Shown: positions 1 to 12,132, counted from the first letter of the stretch. The stretch: 64,000 bases of DNA from Natribacillus halophilus (GCF_900100185.1 NZ_FNEN01000003.1:255639-319638); one strand, 5' to 3'. The notes: generated by a model from the sequence alone, not told the origin. Made by a program: numbers and translations.

Positions 1-553
1 TAGCCAAGCCAAGAGCTAAATCTTGTCCCTCCGGAAAACCGAGCTCTTCAAATGTGCTGCCTAAGCCTGCCGCAGTCCCATGTCCACCGACAAAACTGAT
101 CTCAATGAGCGCACCTACAGCCGGGCTTAAATTAAATAACGGCGTAATGACCGTGATAGCGAGTAAGATCCCCACCACATATTGAGCCCAGGAGATCGTA
201 TAACCGAGCGCGACTTGCGGCCCACCCGTTCTCCATATTTCCTGAACTCTCGGAATGGCGAAGCCGATAAACAAACACGCAAATACGACATTAATCAACA
301 GTTCAGGTAACTCGGCCCATACTTCAAACATGTCCTCTGTAAAAAGGCCATGATCGAAGGCCTCGTCGCCGCGGGTTGCCGTCATAATTCGCCCTAAAAC
401 TTCAGGGCCGAGCAGCAACGCAAAAAAACCGCCGATAATCGAGCTGGGTAAAAATAGCTTCTGGAAAAGCGGCACTTTCAGTCGAATCCATTTTCCGATA
501 ATTAATATAATGCTAATGACCACGAGGGCAAAGCCCGCTACTTCTAGTGACAC
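1..553 (-). CDS. gltS: Sodium/glutamate symporter GltS, N-terminal part (runs off window)
   Basis: Reading the minus strand from a GTG at 553 gives about 184 residues of an integral membrane protein starting SLEVAGFALVVISI, with several hydrophobic segments and the motif FVGGHGTAAGLG, typical of the sodium-dependent glutamate carrier GltS. An AAGGAGG sequence (about 564-570) lies about ten bases before the GTG, which supports this non-ATG start. The family is usually about 400 residues, so less than half is present and the 3' end is outside the window. It lies downstream of the leu operon, separated by a terminator. Role: uptake of glutamate with sodium at the cell membrane, inferred from the family. 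Confidence 0.85.
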   Translation of the reverse strand, partial: MSLEVAGFALVVISIILIIGKWIRLKVPLFQKLFLPSSIIGGFFALLLGPEVLGRIMTATRGDEAFDHGLFTEDMFEVWAELPELLINVVFACLFIGFAIPRVQEIWRTGGPQVALGYTISWAQYVVGILLAITVITPLFNLSPAVGALIEISFVGGHGTAAGLGSTFEELGFPEGQDLALGLA

Positions 554-621
554 ACATCCTCAACCTCCTTCTCTTTCAAATTTTTCTCTTTCATTCTTCC
601 CTATGTATAACGGTATGAAAC

Positions 622-652
622 AAAAAAAATACGCCCTAGCCCAGGCGTATTC
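622..652 (-). terminator. Terminator of the ilv-leu operon
   Basis: AATACGCC and GGCGTATT form a stem with a short loop. On the minus strand the stem is followed by a run of eight T. It lies just after the leuD stop codon. Confidence 0.8.
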
Positions 653-656
653 TTTG

Positions 657-1238
657 CTACTCAGCTTTTTCATATGCGCGGATATAATCTTCATACTGAA
701 GCGTGACCCCGATTTCATCCAACCCGTAAACGAGCATGTTTTTCCAGTACGGATCAATCTCAAACGTGTGAATAGCCCCGCTCTCGTCGGTAACTGTTTG
801 CTCTTGCAGGTTGACGTGTAATTGAAACGAGTGGCTTTGCCCTTTTTCCAGCCATGATTGCACGAGTGTCTCCGGCATGCGCAAGGGCAATAACCCGTTT
901 TTAAAACTGTTGTTATAAAAAATGTCACCGAAACTGGGCGCGATGACCACCTGGAACCCGTAATCTTTCAAGGCCCAGGCTGCGTGCTCACGGGAAGAAC
1001 CGCAGCCAAAGTTGTGGTCGCTGATTAAGATCGAGGCCCCCTTCATATGCGGTTGATTCAAGGGAAAATCGGGGTTTTCCCGATTATCATCCAGAAATCG
1101 CCAGTTAAAGAAAAGAAATTGCCCGAATCCGGTGCGTTCGACCCTTTTTAAAAATTGCTTCGGAATGATTTGATCGGTATCGACATTGACATAAGGGAGC
1201 GCGGCGACACTGCCCTGATGTTCGCGAAAAGCTTCCAT
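657..1238 (-). CDS. leuD: 3-isopropylmalate dehydratase small subunit
   Basis: A 193-residue protein with the LeuD signature: NVDTDQIIPKQFL near residue 18 and the swivel-domain motif GCGSSREHAAWAL near residue 78. It pairs with LeuC to isomerise 2-isopropylmalate to 3-isopropylmalate in leucine synthesis in the cytosol. The length is normal. It is the last gene of the operon, 11 bp after leuC, and is followed by a terminator. Confidence 0.97.
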   Translation of the reverse strand: MEAFREHQGSVAALPYVNVDTDQIIPKQFLKRVERTGFGQFLFFNWRFLDDNRENPDFPLNQPHMKGASILISDHNFGCGSSREHAAWALKDYGFQVVIAPSFGDIFYNNSFKNGLLPLRMPETLVQSWLEKGQSHSFQLHVNLQEQTVTDESGAIHTFEIDPYWKNMLVYGLDEIGVTLQYEDYIRAYEKAE

Positions 1239-1249
1239 AATCTCCCCTC

Positions 1250-2662
1250 CTAGGCGTGTTCTTGAGCCTCAACTTCCCGGACGTCTACGAATCGTCCGTG
1301 CACGGCAGCGGCAGCGGCCATAATCGGGCTCATCAAATGCGTGCGTGCGCCTTTGCCTTGCCTTCCTTCGAAATTTCGGTTCGAGGTGGACGCACACCGT
1401 TCTCCTTCCGGCACCTGATCGGGGTTCATACCCAGACACATGCTGCAACCGGCTGCCCGCCAATCGAAGCCGGCATCGATAAACACCTCGGCCAGACCTT
1501 CGTCTTCAGCTTGCCGCTTCACTTGCATCGAGCCCGGAACGACGAGGGCACGAACACCGGGAGCGACTTTTTTTCCTTTTAAATATTTGGCAGCTTCACG
1601 CAAGTCACTGATGCGCGCGTTCGTGCACGATCCGAGAAATACGTGCTCAATGCTGATATCGGTCATTTTCGTCCCCGGGGTTAAGGCCATATAGTCAAGA
1701 GACTGCTGTATACCTCTTTGTTCCGCTCCCGTTTTCCCGTCCTCGGGAGAGGGAACTTCACCGTCAATAGCAACCCCTTGCCCCGGATTGGTTCCCCAGG
1801 TGATCATCGGCTTTACGTCTGAAGCGTCTAAAACGAGGGTGCTGTCAAACGTAGCATCAGCGTCCGTGGCCAGTTCTTTCCACGCTTCCACCTGCTCCTG
1901 ATAGGCTTCACCCTGCTCGACATTGGGGCGACCTTCCAAGTAGTCAAACGTCACCTGGTCCGGGCTGATCAAGCCGGCACGGGCACCGCCTTCAATCGAC
2001 ATGTTACAAATCGTCATCCGCTCTTCCATCGTTAAGCCGCGAATCGCTTCGCCGCGGTATTCAACGACATGACCGGAGCCGAAGTTCACACCGTATTTGG
2101 CGATGAGGGCGAGAATAATATCTTTCGCACTCACGCCAGGCGATAGCCGCCCGTCGATGCGCACTTCCATCGTTTGCGGGCGATTTTGCCATAAACTTTG
2201 CGCGGCCAGCACATGTTCCACTTCACTCGTGCCGATGCCAAACGCCAGGGCTCCGAAAGCGCCGTGGGTGGACGTGTGGCTGTCTCCGCACACGATCGTC
2301 TTCCCGGGCTGCGTAAGGCCAAGCTCGGGGCCGATGATATGGACGATGCCGTTATTCGGGCTGTCAAGGCCCGCGAGTTCCACGCCAAAATCCTTGCAAT
2401 TATCGACGAGTACATCCATCTGTTTTTTGGCGATGATATCCGTGATCGATTCCCGGTCTTTGGTGGGCACATTATGATCCATCGTTGCGTACGTCAAATC
2501 CGGCCGCCGCACGTTCCGTCCCGCCAGCCTTAAGCCTTCAAAGGCCTGGGGGGACGTCACTTCGTGTACCAAGTGCAGGTCGATATACATTAAATCCGGT
2601 TTGCCCTCTTCCTGGTAAACCATATGACGATCCCAAATTTTTTCAATGATCGTTTTCCCCAT
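1250..2662 (-). CDS. leuC: 3-isopropylmalate dehydratase large subunit
   Basis: A 470-residue aconitase-family protein. MDHNVPT near residue 62, [19 protein letters not shown] near residue 132, and cysteines in GSCTNAR (about 345) and [10 protein letters not shown] (about 407) are the expected ligands of the 4Fe-4S cluster. It forms the catalytic half of isopropylmalate isomerase with LeuD. It lies between leuB (13 bp upstream) and leuD. Confidence 0.97.
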   Translation of the reverse strand: MGKTIIEKIWDRHMVYQEEGKPDLMYIDLHLVHEVTSPQAFEGLRLAGRNVRRPDLTYATMDHNVPTKDRESITDIIAKKQMDVLVDNCKDFGVELAGLDSPNNGIVHIIGPELGLTQPGKTIVCGDSHTSTHGAFGALAFGIGTSEVEHVLAAQSLWQNRPQTMEVRIDGRLSPGVSAKDIILALIAKYGVNFGSGHVVEYRGEAIRGLTMEERMTICNMSIEGGARAGLISPDQVTFDYLEGRPNVEQGEAYQEQVEAWKELATDADATFDSTLVLDASDVKPMITWGTNPGQGVAIDGEVPSPEDGKTGAEQRGIQQSLDYMALTPGTKMTDISIEHVFLGSCTNARISDLREAAKYLKGKKVAPGVRALVVPGSMQVKRQAEDEGLAEVFIDAGFDWRAAGCSMCLGMNPDQVPEGERCASTSNRNFEGRQGKGARTHLMSPIMAAAAAVHGRFVDVREVEAQEHA

Positions 2663-2675
2663 CGCACTTCCCTCC

Positions 2676-3749
2676 TTATTCGAGTGCTTTCACGACGGCT
2701 TCTGTCATCTCCGTTGTCGTCACCGCTTGTGTCGACTCTGTGATATCCGCCGTGCGATAACCAGCTTCCAACACTTTTTCCAGCGCGTTCTCGATACGAG
2801 TGGCTTCTTCTTCCATTTGCAACCCGTACTTTAGCATCATTGCCGCTGAAGCAATCGCCGCTAACGGGTTCGCACGATTTTTGCCGGCGATATCCGGGGC
2901 TGAGCCGTGTACCGGCTCATAAAGACCGATGCCGGTCGCGCCGAGGCTTGCAGATGGCAATAGTCCAAGGGAACCTGTTAACATGGACGCTTCATCGCTA
3001 AGAATATCCCCGAACGTATTCTCCGTCACGATTACGTCAAAGGCCGTCGGTTGCGCGATCAGTTGCATCGCTGCGTTATCGACGAGCATATGCTCAAGCG
3101 TGATATCCGGATACGTTTCTGCGCATTCCGTGACCGTTTCTCTCCATAGTCGGCTCGATTCCAGCACGTTGGCCTTATCAACAGACAAAACCTTGCCCTC
3201 TCGTACACGCGCCGCTTCGAAGGCCCGCTCGGCAATGCGCTTGATTTCCGATTGTTTATAGGCAAGCGTATCAATGGCCTGCTCCTCTCCGTCGATCGTT
3301 TCGCGTTTTTTCGGCTCTCCGAAATAAAGTCCGCCCGTGAGCTCTCTTACGATCATAAAATCAACACCCGCCACGATGTCTGTTTTTAACGGAGAGGCGT
3401 CAATCAGCGCTTCATAAGCTTTAACAGGTCGCAAATTGGCATATAAATCAAGCATTTTCCTGATACCCAACAAGCCCTGTTCCGGTCGTTGGTCTCCCGG
3501 AAGATGGTCCCATTCCGGACCACCCACGGCACCGAGGAGGATCCCGTCACTTTCAGCACTGATCTCTCTTGTTTCCAAGGGGAGGGGGTCACCTTTTTCA
3601 TCGATGGCACTGCCCCCGATCAAACCTTCCCTGAAAACAAATTCATGGTCATATAAACGCCCGATACTTTCCAGTACTTGTATAGCTGCCCTTGTCACCT
3701 CGGGGCCTATGCCATCCCCGGGGAGCACGGCAATTGTTTTTTTCGTCAT
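2676..3749 (-). CDS. leuB: 3-isopropylmalate dehydrogenase
   Basis: 357 residues of the isocitrate/isopropylmalate dehydrogenase family: the N-terminal [12 protein letters not shown], the substrate loop with [12 protein letters not shown] (about 135-147), and the NAD-binding [16 protein letters not shown] motif (about 285). It oxidises and decarboxylates 3-isopropylmalate to 2-ketoisocaproate. It follows leuA closely in the operon. Length and start are normal. Confidence 0.97.
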   Translation of the reverse strand: MTKKTIAVLPGDGIGPEVTRAAIQVLESIGRLYDHEFVFREGLIGGSAIDEKGDPLPLETREISAESDGILLGAVGGPEWDHLPGDQRPEQGLLGIRKMLDLYANLRPVKAYEALIDASPLKTDIVAGVDFMIVRELTGGLYFGEPKKRETIDGEEQAIDTLAYKQSEIKRIAERAFEAARVREGKVLSVDKANVLESSRLWRETVTECAETYPDITLEHMLVDNAAMQLIAQPTAFDVIVTENTFGDILSDEASMLTGSLGLLPSASLGATGIGLYEPVHGSAPDIAGKNRANPLAAIASAAMMLKYGLQMEEEATRIENALEKVLEAGYRTADITESTQAVTTTEMTEAVVKALE

Positions 3750-3761
3750 AAAATCCGTCCT

Positions 3762-5306
3762 TTACGAATGCAGCGAAGGTTCCGGTTGCTCTGACGGCGC
3801 TTCGGCGAGAATGCGATTAACGGCGTTCACATACGCGTGAGCGGATGCTTCCAGTACATCGTGAGCGGTTCCCCGACCAATGGACGTTTGCCCCGCATAT
3901 GTCACATGGACGACGACTTCCGCAAGGGCATCTTCGCCGCTGCTGACCGATTGAATCCGATAGTCATCCAGCTGGATCGGGGACCCTACGATGCGCTCAA
4001 GTGTATTGTATACGGCTTCCACACTGCCTGATCCGGTTGCAGCTTCCCGTGTTTCCTGCCCATCCGGCATTTTCATCGTAATCGTCGCTGTCGGAATGTT
4101 ATGCGTCCCTACGTTCACCTGGAGGGCGAGCATTTCATACGCTTTTGTCTCTTCTTCGAATTTATCGGCGACAAGCAGTGCGAAAATATCATCATCCGAG
4201 ATGTCTTTCTTTTTGTTCGCCAGCTGCTTGAATGATTTAAAAACGCGTTTCAACTCATCTTCCGGCGGGTCAAAGCCGAGCTCCAGCACTTTGTTCTTGA
4301 ACGCGTGTTTGCCGGATAGTTTTCCAAGCACGAGCTTATTCGTATCGACTCCTACGAGTTCCGGTGTGATGATTTCGTAGGTCGTGCTTTCCTTGAGCAC
4401 GCCATCCTGGTGAATGCCGGCTTCATGAGCGAATGCGTTGCTGCCGACGATCGCTTTGTTTCCGGGGACAACATTACCGGTTAATTTGCTTACAAGGCTG
4501 CTCGTGCGTTTGATTTCCTGAAGACTGAGACTCTGCTTGGCCTCGTAGTGATCCTGGCGAATGTGAAGGGCGACGGCGATTTCTTCGAGAGATGCGTTTC
4601 CGGCCCGTTCGCCGATACCATTAATGGTGCACTCCACTTGATCGGCGCCTCCCTCAACGGCAGCCAGAGAGTTGGCGACGGCCATGCCCAAATCATCATG
4701 ACAGTGTGTGGATAGTGTGATGTCCTCAGCACCTTTCACATTTTCCTTGACATACTTGAACATGGCTCTAATTTCCTGAGGTGTCGTGTAGCCAACGGTG
4801 TCCGGCAAGTTAATGACGTCCACACCGGCTTTGATGACTTCTTCCATGATTTTCGTCAAAAAGGCCCAATCCGTGCGGCAGGCATCTTCCGCTGACCATT
4901 GCACGACGGAAAACCGTTCCTTCGCATAACGCACAGCTTCAACAGAGTCCCGGATCACTTCTTCGGGCGTCATCATTAATTTGTGGTCCATATGAACCGC
5001 AGAGGTAGCGATAAAAAGATGAATACGCGGGATGGGTGAGTCTTTTAATGCTTCCCATGCGGTATCGATATCGCTTTTCGCGAGTCTGGAAAGCCCGGTC
5101 ACCGAACTGTTCTTGACGGCATTTGCGATTTGCTGGACCGAGTGGAAATCGCCATCATTGGAAGCGGGGAAGCCCGCCTCGATGATGTCCACGCCGAGAC
5201 GGTCCAGTTGTTTGGCGATCTTGAGCTTTTCGTCCCGATTGAGGTTAAGCCCCGGTTGCTGTTCTCCGTCTCGCAACGTCGTGTCAAAAAAATCAATTCT
5301 CCGCAC
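3762..5306 (-). CDS. leuA: 2-isopropylmalate synthase
   Basis: 514 residues. The N-terminal [15 protein letters not shown] is the HMGL-like TIM-barrel signature, [15 protein letters not shown] (about 200) carries metal-binding histidines, and the last ~120 residues form the LeuA dimer/allosteric domain, which is where leucine feedback inhibition occurs in the family. It condenses acetyl-CoA with 2-ketoisovalerate. Its start overlaps the ilvC stop by 14 bp, which suggests translational coupling. Confidence 0.97.
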   Translation of the reverse strand: MRRIDFFDTTLRDGEQQPGLNLNRDEKLKIAKQLDRLGVDIIEAGFPASNDGDFHSVQQIANAVKNSSVTGLSRLAKSDIDTAWEALKDSPIPRIHLFIATSAVHMDHKLMMTPEEVIRDSVEAVRYAKERFSVVQWSAEDACRTDWAFLTKIMEEVIKAGVDVINLPDTVGYTTPQEIRAMFKYVKENVKGAEDITLSTHCHDDLGMAVANSLAAVEGGADQVECTINGIGERAGNASLEEIAVALHIRQDHYEAKQSLSLQEIKRTSSLVSKLTGNVVPGNKAIVGSNAFAHEAGIHQDGVLKESTTYEIITPELVGVDTNKLVLGKLSGKHAFKNKVLELGFDPPEDELKRVFKSFKQLANKKKDISDDDIFALLVADKFEEETKAYEMLALQVNVGTHNIPTATITMKMPDGQETREAATGSGSVEAVYNTLERIVGSPIQLDDYRIQSVSSGEDALAEVVVHVTYAGQTSIGRGTAHDVLEASAHAYVNAVNRILAEAPSEQPEPSLHS

Positions 5307-6315
5307 GTGAAACCACTCCTTTTTGATCGCCTTTGACGAAAGGCATCATCTCACGAAGCTTCTGACCGACGGCCGTAATTTCGTGTTCAAGCTCGCGCTG
5401 ATTAATGGCATTGAATTCCGGACGGTTAGCCTGATTTTCCAAAATCCAGCCTTTCGCGAATTTACCCGACTGAATATCGTTCAGGATCTCGCGCATTTCC
5501 TCTTTCGTATCTTCGGTAATGATCCTTTTGCCTGACTGGAAATCGCCCCATTGCGCGGTGTCGGAGATTGAATAACGCATATACTCCAGTCCACCTTCGT
5601 ACATGAGGTCAACGATCAACTTCATCTCGTGCAGACATTCAAAGTAAGCGATCTCCGGTTGATAGCCGGCTTCAACGAGTGTTTCAAATCCTGCTTTGAC
5701 AAGTTCAGTCGTTCCTCCGCAAAGGACCGCCTGCTCCCCGAAAAGATCCGTTTCCGTTTCTTCCCGGAAGGTCGTCGCGATAATGCCCGCGCGACCGGCA
5801 CCAATTTGTTTCGCGTAAGCAAGGGCGAGATCTTTCGCTTCTCCATGCGGATCTTGCTCGATCGCGTAAAGAGCCGGAACGCCCGCGCCGGATTCAAACG
5901 TGCGCCGAACGATATGGCCGGGGCCTTTCGGAGCAATCATGAAAACATTCACGTCGGACGGCGGCTGAATTTGGCTAAAGTGAATGTTAAAGCCATGGGC
6001 GAAAACCAATGACTTTCCGGCTGTCAGCTCAGGCTTGATTTGTTTTTCATAGATATCCGGCTGCGTTTCATCCGGGAGGGCGAGCATGAGAATGTCAGCC
6101 TTTTCCGTGGCTTCATTGACTTCGTAAACGCTAAATCCTTCCTGTTCGGCTTTCTCCCACGACTTTCCTCTTCGCAAGCCGACGATCACGTCCACGCCGC
6201 TTTCTTTTAAGTTAAGGGCATGGGCGTGCCCCTGGGAGCCAAAACCGATAATCGCGACTGTTTTTCCCTGTAGAACACCTTCATTGACATCGTTGTTGTA
6301 ATAGACTGTTGCCAT
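5293..6315 (-). CDS. ilvC: Ketol-acid reductoisomerase (class I)
   Basis: From the ATG at 6315 the protein has 340 residues and starts [13 protein letters not shown]. An AAGGAGC site lies about nine bases upstream. A longer frame to 6366 exists, but it adds residues unlike the family and overlaps the ilvN end. The NADPH-binding motif [14 protein letters not shown] is near residue 22. The enzyme converts acetolactate to dihydroxyisovalerate in valine and leucine synthesis, and the isoleucine analogue. Confidence 0.97.
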   Translation of the reverse strand: MATVYYNNDVNEGVLQGKTVAIIGFGSQGHAHALNLKESGVDVIVGLRRGKSWEKAEQEGFSVYEVNEATEKADILMLALPDETQPDIYEKQIKPELTAGKSLVFAHGFNIHFSQIQPPSDVNVFMIAPKGPGHIVRRTFESGAGVPALYAIEQDPHGEAKDLALAYAKQIGAGRAGIIATTFREETETDLFGEQAVLCGGTTELVKAGFETLVEAGYQPEIAYFECLHEMKLIVDLMYEGGLEYMRYSISDTAQWGDFQSGKRIITEDTKEEMREILNDIQSGKFAKGWILENQANRPEFNAINQRELEHEITAVGQKLREMMPFVKGDQKGVVSRAEN

Positions 6316-6340
6316 TTTTACATCGCTCCTTATTCTTGTA

Positions 6341-6859
6341 TTATTGGATAAATGAATACTGCACATCTTGCGAGTGTTGTTTGGAACTTCTTTTTAAAGC
6401 GGTCGTGCCCGTTCGCGCCAATTCTTTCAACCCGTACGGTTTAATCAAATCGATGAAAGCTTCCACTTTTTGGTGATCACCGGTCACCTGCAGGGTCATG
6501 CTTTCGCGGCCGACATCGATGATGGTGGCCCGGAACGGGCTGGCAAGCGTTTCGATTTCCCCGCGCGTCTGCGGGGTTGCGACGACTTTAATCAATGCCA
6601 ATTCCCGCGCTACAATCGTTTCATCCGATACGTCCCGGACCTTCAGGACATCGACTTGTTTGTTCAGCTGTTTGATCACTTGATCAAGGCCCCGGTGACT
6701 ATCGACGTTGAGGACGAAGGTCATTCTGGAAACATCCGGGTTTTCCGTTACCCCAACGGTGATGCTTTCAATATTGAATTGCCGTCGTGAGAACAATCCG
6801 GTAATGCGGTTTAATACCCCTGACGAGTTATTGACGGTAGCCGAAATGGTGCGTTTCAT
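6341..6859 (-). CDS. ilvN: Acetolactate synthase small (regulatory) subunit
   Basis: 172 residues with an N-terminal ACT domain ([18 protein letters not shown]) and the ALS_ss C-terminal domain. The subunit gives valine feedback sensitivity to IlvB in characterised relatives. The start codon overlaps the ilvB stop in an ATGA arrangement (6856-6859), so the two subunits are probably made by coupled translation. In Bacillus this gene is also called ilvH. Confidence 0.96.
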   Translation of the reverse strand: MKRTISATVNNSSGVLNRITGLFSRRQFNIESITVGVTENPDVSRMTFVLNVDSHRGLDQVIKQLNKQVDVLKVRDVSDETIVARELALIKVVATPQTRGEIETLASPFRATIIDVGRESMTLQVTGDHQKVEAFIDLIKPYGLKELARTGTTALKRSSKQHSQDVQYSFIQ

Positions 6860-8589
6860 GGCCGGATCCCCTCCATTTCATGATGTCCCTTGCCCGGAGC
6901 AATCATCGGATAACAATTCTCATCCGCGGTGACACGGAAATCGAATAGTACCGGGCCATCTTCGCGGAGGCCTTGTTTAAAGACTTCACGGGCGTCAGAT
7001 GGTGTCTCAATTTTGTACCCCTTGATGTTATACGCTTCTGCCAATTTCAGAAAGTCCGGCTGAATCGGGAATAAAGAATGCGAATAACGTTCCTCATAGA
7101 AAAGCTCCTGCCATTGCCGCACCATTCCGAGCGACGCATTGTTGACGATCACAATTTTCACGGGAAGGTTCAATTCCTGTAAAATCGACATTTCCTGCAG
7201 CGTCATCTGAAAACCTGCATCGCCGATGACAGCAATCACATCGCGATTCGGTTCAGCGAACTGGGCGCCGATGGCTGCGGGAAAGCCAAAACCCATCGTG
7301 CCCAAGCCACCGGAAGTCACCCAGCGATGCGGATTCGCAAACCGATAATATTGCGCCGCCCACATTTGATGCTGGCCGACGTCGGTGGTGACGACAGCCT
7401 CCCCGTTCGTTTCCTCATACATCAATTCCATGAGCGCCTGGGGTTTCAACGTTTTCTCGTCCCCGTGATACCAGAGGGGATAATTTTTGCTGTACGCCTT
7501 AAGATGATCGTGCCAGTCATCATATTGACCGGGTTCGTTGTTAAAACTGAGCAAACTTTTTAACGCTTCTTTGGCATCTCCCACGACCGGAATCGCGGTC
7601 TCCACGTTCTTGCCGATCTCCGCCGGGTCGATATCAACATGAGCGATTTCGGCATCAGGGGCGAAATGTTGCAGGCTCCCGGTTAAGCGATCATCAAAAC
7701 GCGCGCCGATGTTGATGAGCAAGTCGCATTCATGAAGCGCCATGTTGGCCGCGTATAAACCGTGCATGCCGGCCATGCCCAAAAACAATGAATGATCCCC
7801 GGGAAAGGAGCCTAATCCCAATAACGTATTGGTCACCGGCAGCTGCTGCTGCTCGGCAAATTCGCGCAGTTCCTCGGCTCCATCCGCGTGCAGGACGCCG
7901 GAACCGGCCAGGATCACCGGTTTTTTCGCTCGTTGTACTGCCTGGCTCAACTTTTTGATTTGCAGACGATTAGGCTGTACCGTAGGTTGATAGCCGGGCA
8001 TATGGACACTCTCCGGATATTTAAATTCTCCTTCAGCCGTTGAAACATCTTTGGGCAGATCGATAAGAACCGGCCCCGGCCTGCCTGTCGTGGCGATATG
8101 GAAAGCTTCTTTCATCACGCGCGGGATGTCGTCAACATGCCGCAACTGGAAATTATGCTTCGTGATCGGCATCGTTACACCGACAACGTCCGCTTCCTGA
8201 AAAGCGTCTGTGCCGATGACGTTCGTAGCTACTTGACCCGAGATCACGATGAGCGGCAAGGAATCGATCATGGCATCCGCAATACCTGTAACCACGTTTG
8301 TCGCCCCCGGGCCCGAAGTGACGATACAGACACCCGGATTTCCCGACACACGCGCGTATCCTTCCGCGGCATGGATCGCCCCTTGCTCATGACGGGCCAG
8401 GATATGATGGATGCCCATTTTGTAGATTTCATCATACGTCGGCAGGATCGCCCCGCCCGGATAGCCAAAGATCATTTCCACTTTCTCTTCAGCGAGGGCG
8501 CGCAAGACAATCTGACTGCCGTTCATCCTTTTGGCGTCCGCGTGTTCTTTTGCCTTTTTCTCTGTTTGCACCTTAACGTTTGTGCCCAT
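6856..8589 (-). CDS. ilvB: Acetolactate synthase large (catalytic) subunit
   Basis: A thiamine-diphosphate enzyme of 577 residues from the ATG at 8589: [13 protein letters not shown] near residue 65 has the catalytic Glu, and [11 protein letters not shown] near residue 450 is the TPP/Mg site. The 8589 start gives MGTNVKVQ, matching the known Bacillus start MGTNVQV, and has AAGGAGG seven bases upstream. An upstream in-frame ATG at 8625 is a weaker alternative. It is the first gene of the ilv-leu operon and lies behind a T-box leader. Confidence 0.96.
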   Translation of the reverse strand: MGTNVKVQTEKKAKEHADAKRMNGSQIVLRALAEEKVEMIFGYPGGAILPTYDEIYKMGIHHILARHEQGAIHAAEGYARVSGNPGVCIVTSGPGATNVVTGIADAMIDSLPLIVISGQVATNVIGTDAFQEADVVGVTMPITKHNFQLRHVDDIPRVMKEAFHIATTGRPGPVLIDLPKDVSTAEGEFKYPESVHMPGYQPTVQPNRLQIKKLSQAVQRAKKPVILAGSGVLHADGAEELREFAEQQQLPVTNTLLGLGSFPGDHSLFLGMAGMHGLYAANMALHECDLLINIGARFDDRLTGSLQHFAPDAEIAHVDIDPAEIGKNVETAIPVVGDAKEALKSLLSFNNEPGQYDDWHDHLKAYSKNYPLWYHGDEKTLKPQALMELMYEETNGEAVVTTDVGQHQMWAAQYYRFANPHRWVTSGGLGTMGFGFPAAIGAQFAEPNRDVIAVIGDAGFQMTLQEMSILQELNLPVKIVIVNNASLGMVRQWQELFYEERYSHSLFPIQPDFLKLAEAYNIKGYKIETPSDAREVFKQGLREDGPVLFDFRVTADENCYPMIAPGKGHHEMEGIRP

Positions 8590-8644
8590 CTCCGTTCCTC
8601 CTTCATCGCGTTGGTTCTCCATCATCGGCGCTCGACTCCTTTAT

Positions 8645-8975
8645 TGAAATAAAAAAACCTTTTCACCTCCATTGACCGAGTAGGTCAAAGGGGCGAAAAG
8701 GTTTCCGCGGTACCACCCTTTTTTCCGCGCAGTTTTCACTGGCAGACACTTGGCGCGAAGATCGCGCCTTTTTGGGTAACGACCTGGGTATAGTGAAGGC
8801 CCGGGCCGGCTGGAACTAGTAATCAATCCGTTCATCCCAGCACTCAGAGGGGAGTTCATCAGAAAGGGCACTACCGCTTCTCAGCTTTGGCGGCTCTCTG
8901 TAAAATGCCGGTTTTCTGACTACTTATCCTCATCAGCGTGTTCGCTTATGCTGTTTTTTCCGTTTACGTTTATCT
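8645..8975 (-). promoter_or_regulatory. T-box riboswitch leader of ilvB operon (leucine)
   Basis: On the minus strand the conserved T-box core GGGTGGTACCGCGG lies at 8705-8718. It is followed by a terminator hairpin built from AACCTTTTC and GAAAAGGTT with a T run (about 8648-8702). Upstream are stem I features, including GAACTC at 8852-8857, where CUC is the likely specifier codon for leucine, as in the B. subtilis ilv-leu leader. Uncharged tRNA-Leu would stabilise the antiterminator and allow transcription of ilvB to leuD. The specifier assignment is my inference from sequence context. Confidence 0.92.
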
Positions 8976-8978
8976 TCT

Positions 8979-9006
8979 ATTCTAACGTGTTATTTATGAA
9001 TTGCAA
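8979..9006 (-). promoter_or_regulatory. Promoter of the ilv-leu operon
   Basis: TTGCAA (9001-9006) and TAGAAT (8979-8984) are separated by 16 bp on the minus strand, just upstream of the T-box leader. This matches a sigma-A promoter. Confidence 0.65.
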
Positions 9007-9023
9007 TAGGGGATTATGATTTT

Positions 9024-9926
9024 TTAGCCCACTTCGGCTTCCTGAATATATACTTGCATGCCATCCGTTTTTACTTTCTCCCGGAAACGCTCAGTGATAT
9101 ACTCCGTTTCCACTCCCGGTTTTCCATCATTGATGACGCGCCCGTCGACTTTCACGACCGCAATGACTTCAGCCGCCGTTCCCGTCAGAAAAACTTCATC
9201 GGCAACGTAAACATCATGACGGGTGAAGGGCTCCTCTTTGATCGTATAGCCTTCTTCTTCAGCTATCTCGATAATGGCTTTGCGTGTAATGCCTTCCAGC
9301 GCACCAACATAACCAGGCGGCGTATAGAGCACTTTATCCTTGACGAGGAAAATGTTGTCTCCCGAACCTTCCGCCACATAGCCTTCGTTGTTCATCATGA
9401 GTGCTTCGGATACATTCGCGAGATTGGCCTCGATTTTGACGAGAATATTGTTGAGATAATTGAGCGACTTCACCTTCGGGCTCAATACATCCGGCCGATT
9501 TCGTCTCGTCGCGACACTGACGATTTCAAGGCCGGTTTCATAAAGTTCCCGCGGGAAAAGCGCCAATTTTTCTGCGATCACGATGACCTGGGCCGTGCCG
9601 CAGCTTGCCGGGTCCAACCCCAGATTGCCGACACCCCTGGAGACGACGAGGCGTACATAAGCATCGCGCAGATCATTTTTGCGGACGGTTTCGGCGATGA
9701 TTTCTCTCATTTCATCGAATTCATAAGGCATCTCGAGCATGATCGATTTCGCGGACTCATACAAACGGACGAGATGTTCATCTAATTTGTACACATTCCC
9801 ATCGTAAGCGCGAATGCCTTCAAAAACGCCGTCGCCATACAGAAACCCGTGATCGTAAACGGAGATTTTCGCCTCTTCTTTGCGAACAAATTCCCCGTTC
9901 ATAAAAATCCATTGCTCATCTGTCAT
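9024..9926 (-). CDS. ilvE: Branched-chain amino acid aminotransferase
   Basis: 300 residues from the ATG at 9926 (MTDEQWIFMNGEF). It is a fold-type IV PLP enzyme: VYDHGFLYGDGVFEGIRAY near residue 25 and the lysine of KVKSLNYLNNIL near residue 158, which binds PLP. It interconverts branched-chain keto acids and amino acids, the last step after the ilv-leu operon. The frame is open to 10013, but those extra codons are encoded by the interspersed repeat at 9968-10063, so they are not part of the gene. AGGAGG lies about 15 bp upstream, a rather long spacing. ilvE ends just upstream of the ilv promoter and seems to be a separate unit. Confidence 0.94.
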   Translation of the reverse strand: MTDEQWIFMNGEFVRKEEAKISVYDHGFLYGDGVFEGIRAYDGNVYKLDEHLVRLYESAKSIMLEMPYEFDEMREIIAETVRKNDLRDAYVRLVVSRGVGNLGLDPASCGTAQVIVIAEKLALFPRELYETGLEIVSVATRRNRPDVLSPKVKSLNYLNNILVKIEANLANVSEALMMNNEGYVAEGSGDNIFLVKDKVLYTPPGYVGALEGITRKAIIEIAEEEGYTIKEEPFTRHDVYVADEVFLTGTAAEVIAVVKVDGRVINDGKPGVETEYITERFREKVKTDGMQVYIQEAEVG

Positions 9927-9967
9927 TCCATTCTCACCCCGCCTCCTGACTGACCTTCGCTTTTTTT

Positions 9968-10063
9968 GCAGGTAAGAAAGTATAAACCACTTTCTTATCA
10001 TGCATAAGTGCAACTAAGGCTTATCGCCTTAAAGGCTTGGCGCGATAAGCCAAGTTTTCTTTA
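9968..10063 (-). repeat. Two-hairpin interspersed repeat, copy A
   Basis: A 96-bp copy in minus orientation of a family seen seven times in this window. Hairpin I pairs GGCTTATCGC with GCGATAAGCC, a linker contains GTTGCACTTATGCATGATAAG, split here as GTTGCACTTATG plus CATGATAAG, and hairpin II pairs GATAAGAAAGT with ACTTTCTTA. It lies just upstream of the ilvE ribosome binding site and would be transcribed in the ilvE leader. Confidence 0.85.
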
Positions 10064-10257
10064 CTGTTGTTCGTGTGCAGTGGGCAACTGTATCTCCACA
10101 AGCGACAAAAATTATGTATTATTTATCTTACGCCGATTATGTATTAAGGTCAACCGTTTTTTTAAGATTGTATAACTTTTTTATTCGCATTTTAAAATAA
10201 GTCTCGGTAAATGACTAAACAAACCCGCGCTGATATGATAAGATGTTACAATATTAG

Positions 10258-11703
<1,446 letters not shown>

Positions 11704-11728
11704 CGCAGACATTTAAACATTGAATTAT

Positions 11729-11760
11729 GGCCGATGCGACGATCGCATCGGCCATTTTGC
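11729..11760 (+). terminator. gdhA terminator
   Basis: GGCCGATGCGA and TCGCATCGGCC pair perfectly, followed by ATTTTGC. It lies 26 bp after the gdhA stop. Confidence 0.8.
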
Positions 11761-11776
11761 ATGAAAAATAAAGAAA

Positions 11777-11910
11777 TTATTTTTCCAAAAGCTTTAGAGA
11801 TTCGCGATTGAATGCAGGAAGATCATCAGGTGTTCTGCTTGTTACGAGGTTCTCATCTACGATAACCTCTTCATCTTTTACAGTTGCTCCGGGCAAATCC
11901 ACTGGATGAT
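11777..11910 (-). pseudogene. C-terminal remnant of a DJ-1/PfpI family gene
   Basis: The minus strand encodes DLPGATVKDEEVIVDENL and then VTSRTPDDLPAFNRESLKLL before a stop, matching the last ~40 residues of PfpI/YraA-type general stress proteins (DEEVVVDGNLVTSRTPDDLPAF). The frame stays open upstream to 11986, but those residues are not of the family, and the promoter of tRNA-Arg lies there. The rest of the gene, with its nucleophile Cys, is missing. I read it as a decayed fragment and not a functional short gene. Confidence 0.7.
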
Positions 11911-11970
11911 GGATGGAAACTTTGAGTTGCCTGACTTTTGACGAAATCGAGAGAAAGAGAGAAAAAGCCA

Positions 11971-11999
11971 TTGACTCCTCTTTCACAATTCGCTACTAT
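11971..11999 (+). promoter_or_regulatory. Promoter of tRNA-Arg
   Basis: TTGACT (11971-11976), a 17-bp spacer, then TACTAT (11994-11999). The expected transcription start is about ten bases before the tRNA. Confidence 0.7.
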
Positions 12000-12016
12000 A
12001 GATGTTGTGTCATGAT

Positions 12017-12093
12017 GTCCCAGTAGCTCAGCTGGATAGAGCAACAGCCTTCTAAGCTGTAGGCCGCAGGTTCGAGTCCTGCCTGGGACGCCA
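12017..12093 (+). tRNA. tRNA-Arg (anticodon UCU)
   Basis: The acceptor stem GTCCCAG pairs with CTGGGAC, the D-loop contains AGCTCAGCTGGATAGAGC, the anticodon stem ACAGC/GCTGT encloses CTTCTAA with anticodon TCT at 12051-12053, the T arm is GCAGGTTCGAGTCCTGC, and CCA is encoded at 12091-12093. It reads AGA arginine codons. Confidence 0.97.
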
Positions 12094-12132
12094 TATATAC
12101 ATAAACGCTGGTGTACGAAGCTGCGAGACTTC

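Noticed and set aside
510..821. Plus-strand frame over the gltS start and leuD end
   Set aside because: It is antisense to both genes and spans the operon terminator.
9927..10013. N-terminal extension of ilvE to an ATG at 10013
   Set aside because: The extra codons are encoded by the interspersed repeat, and the start at 9926 matches the family length.
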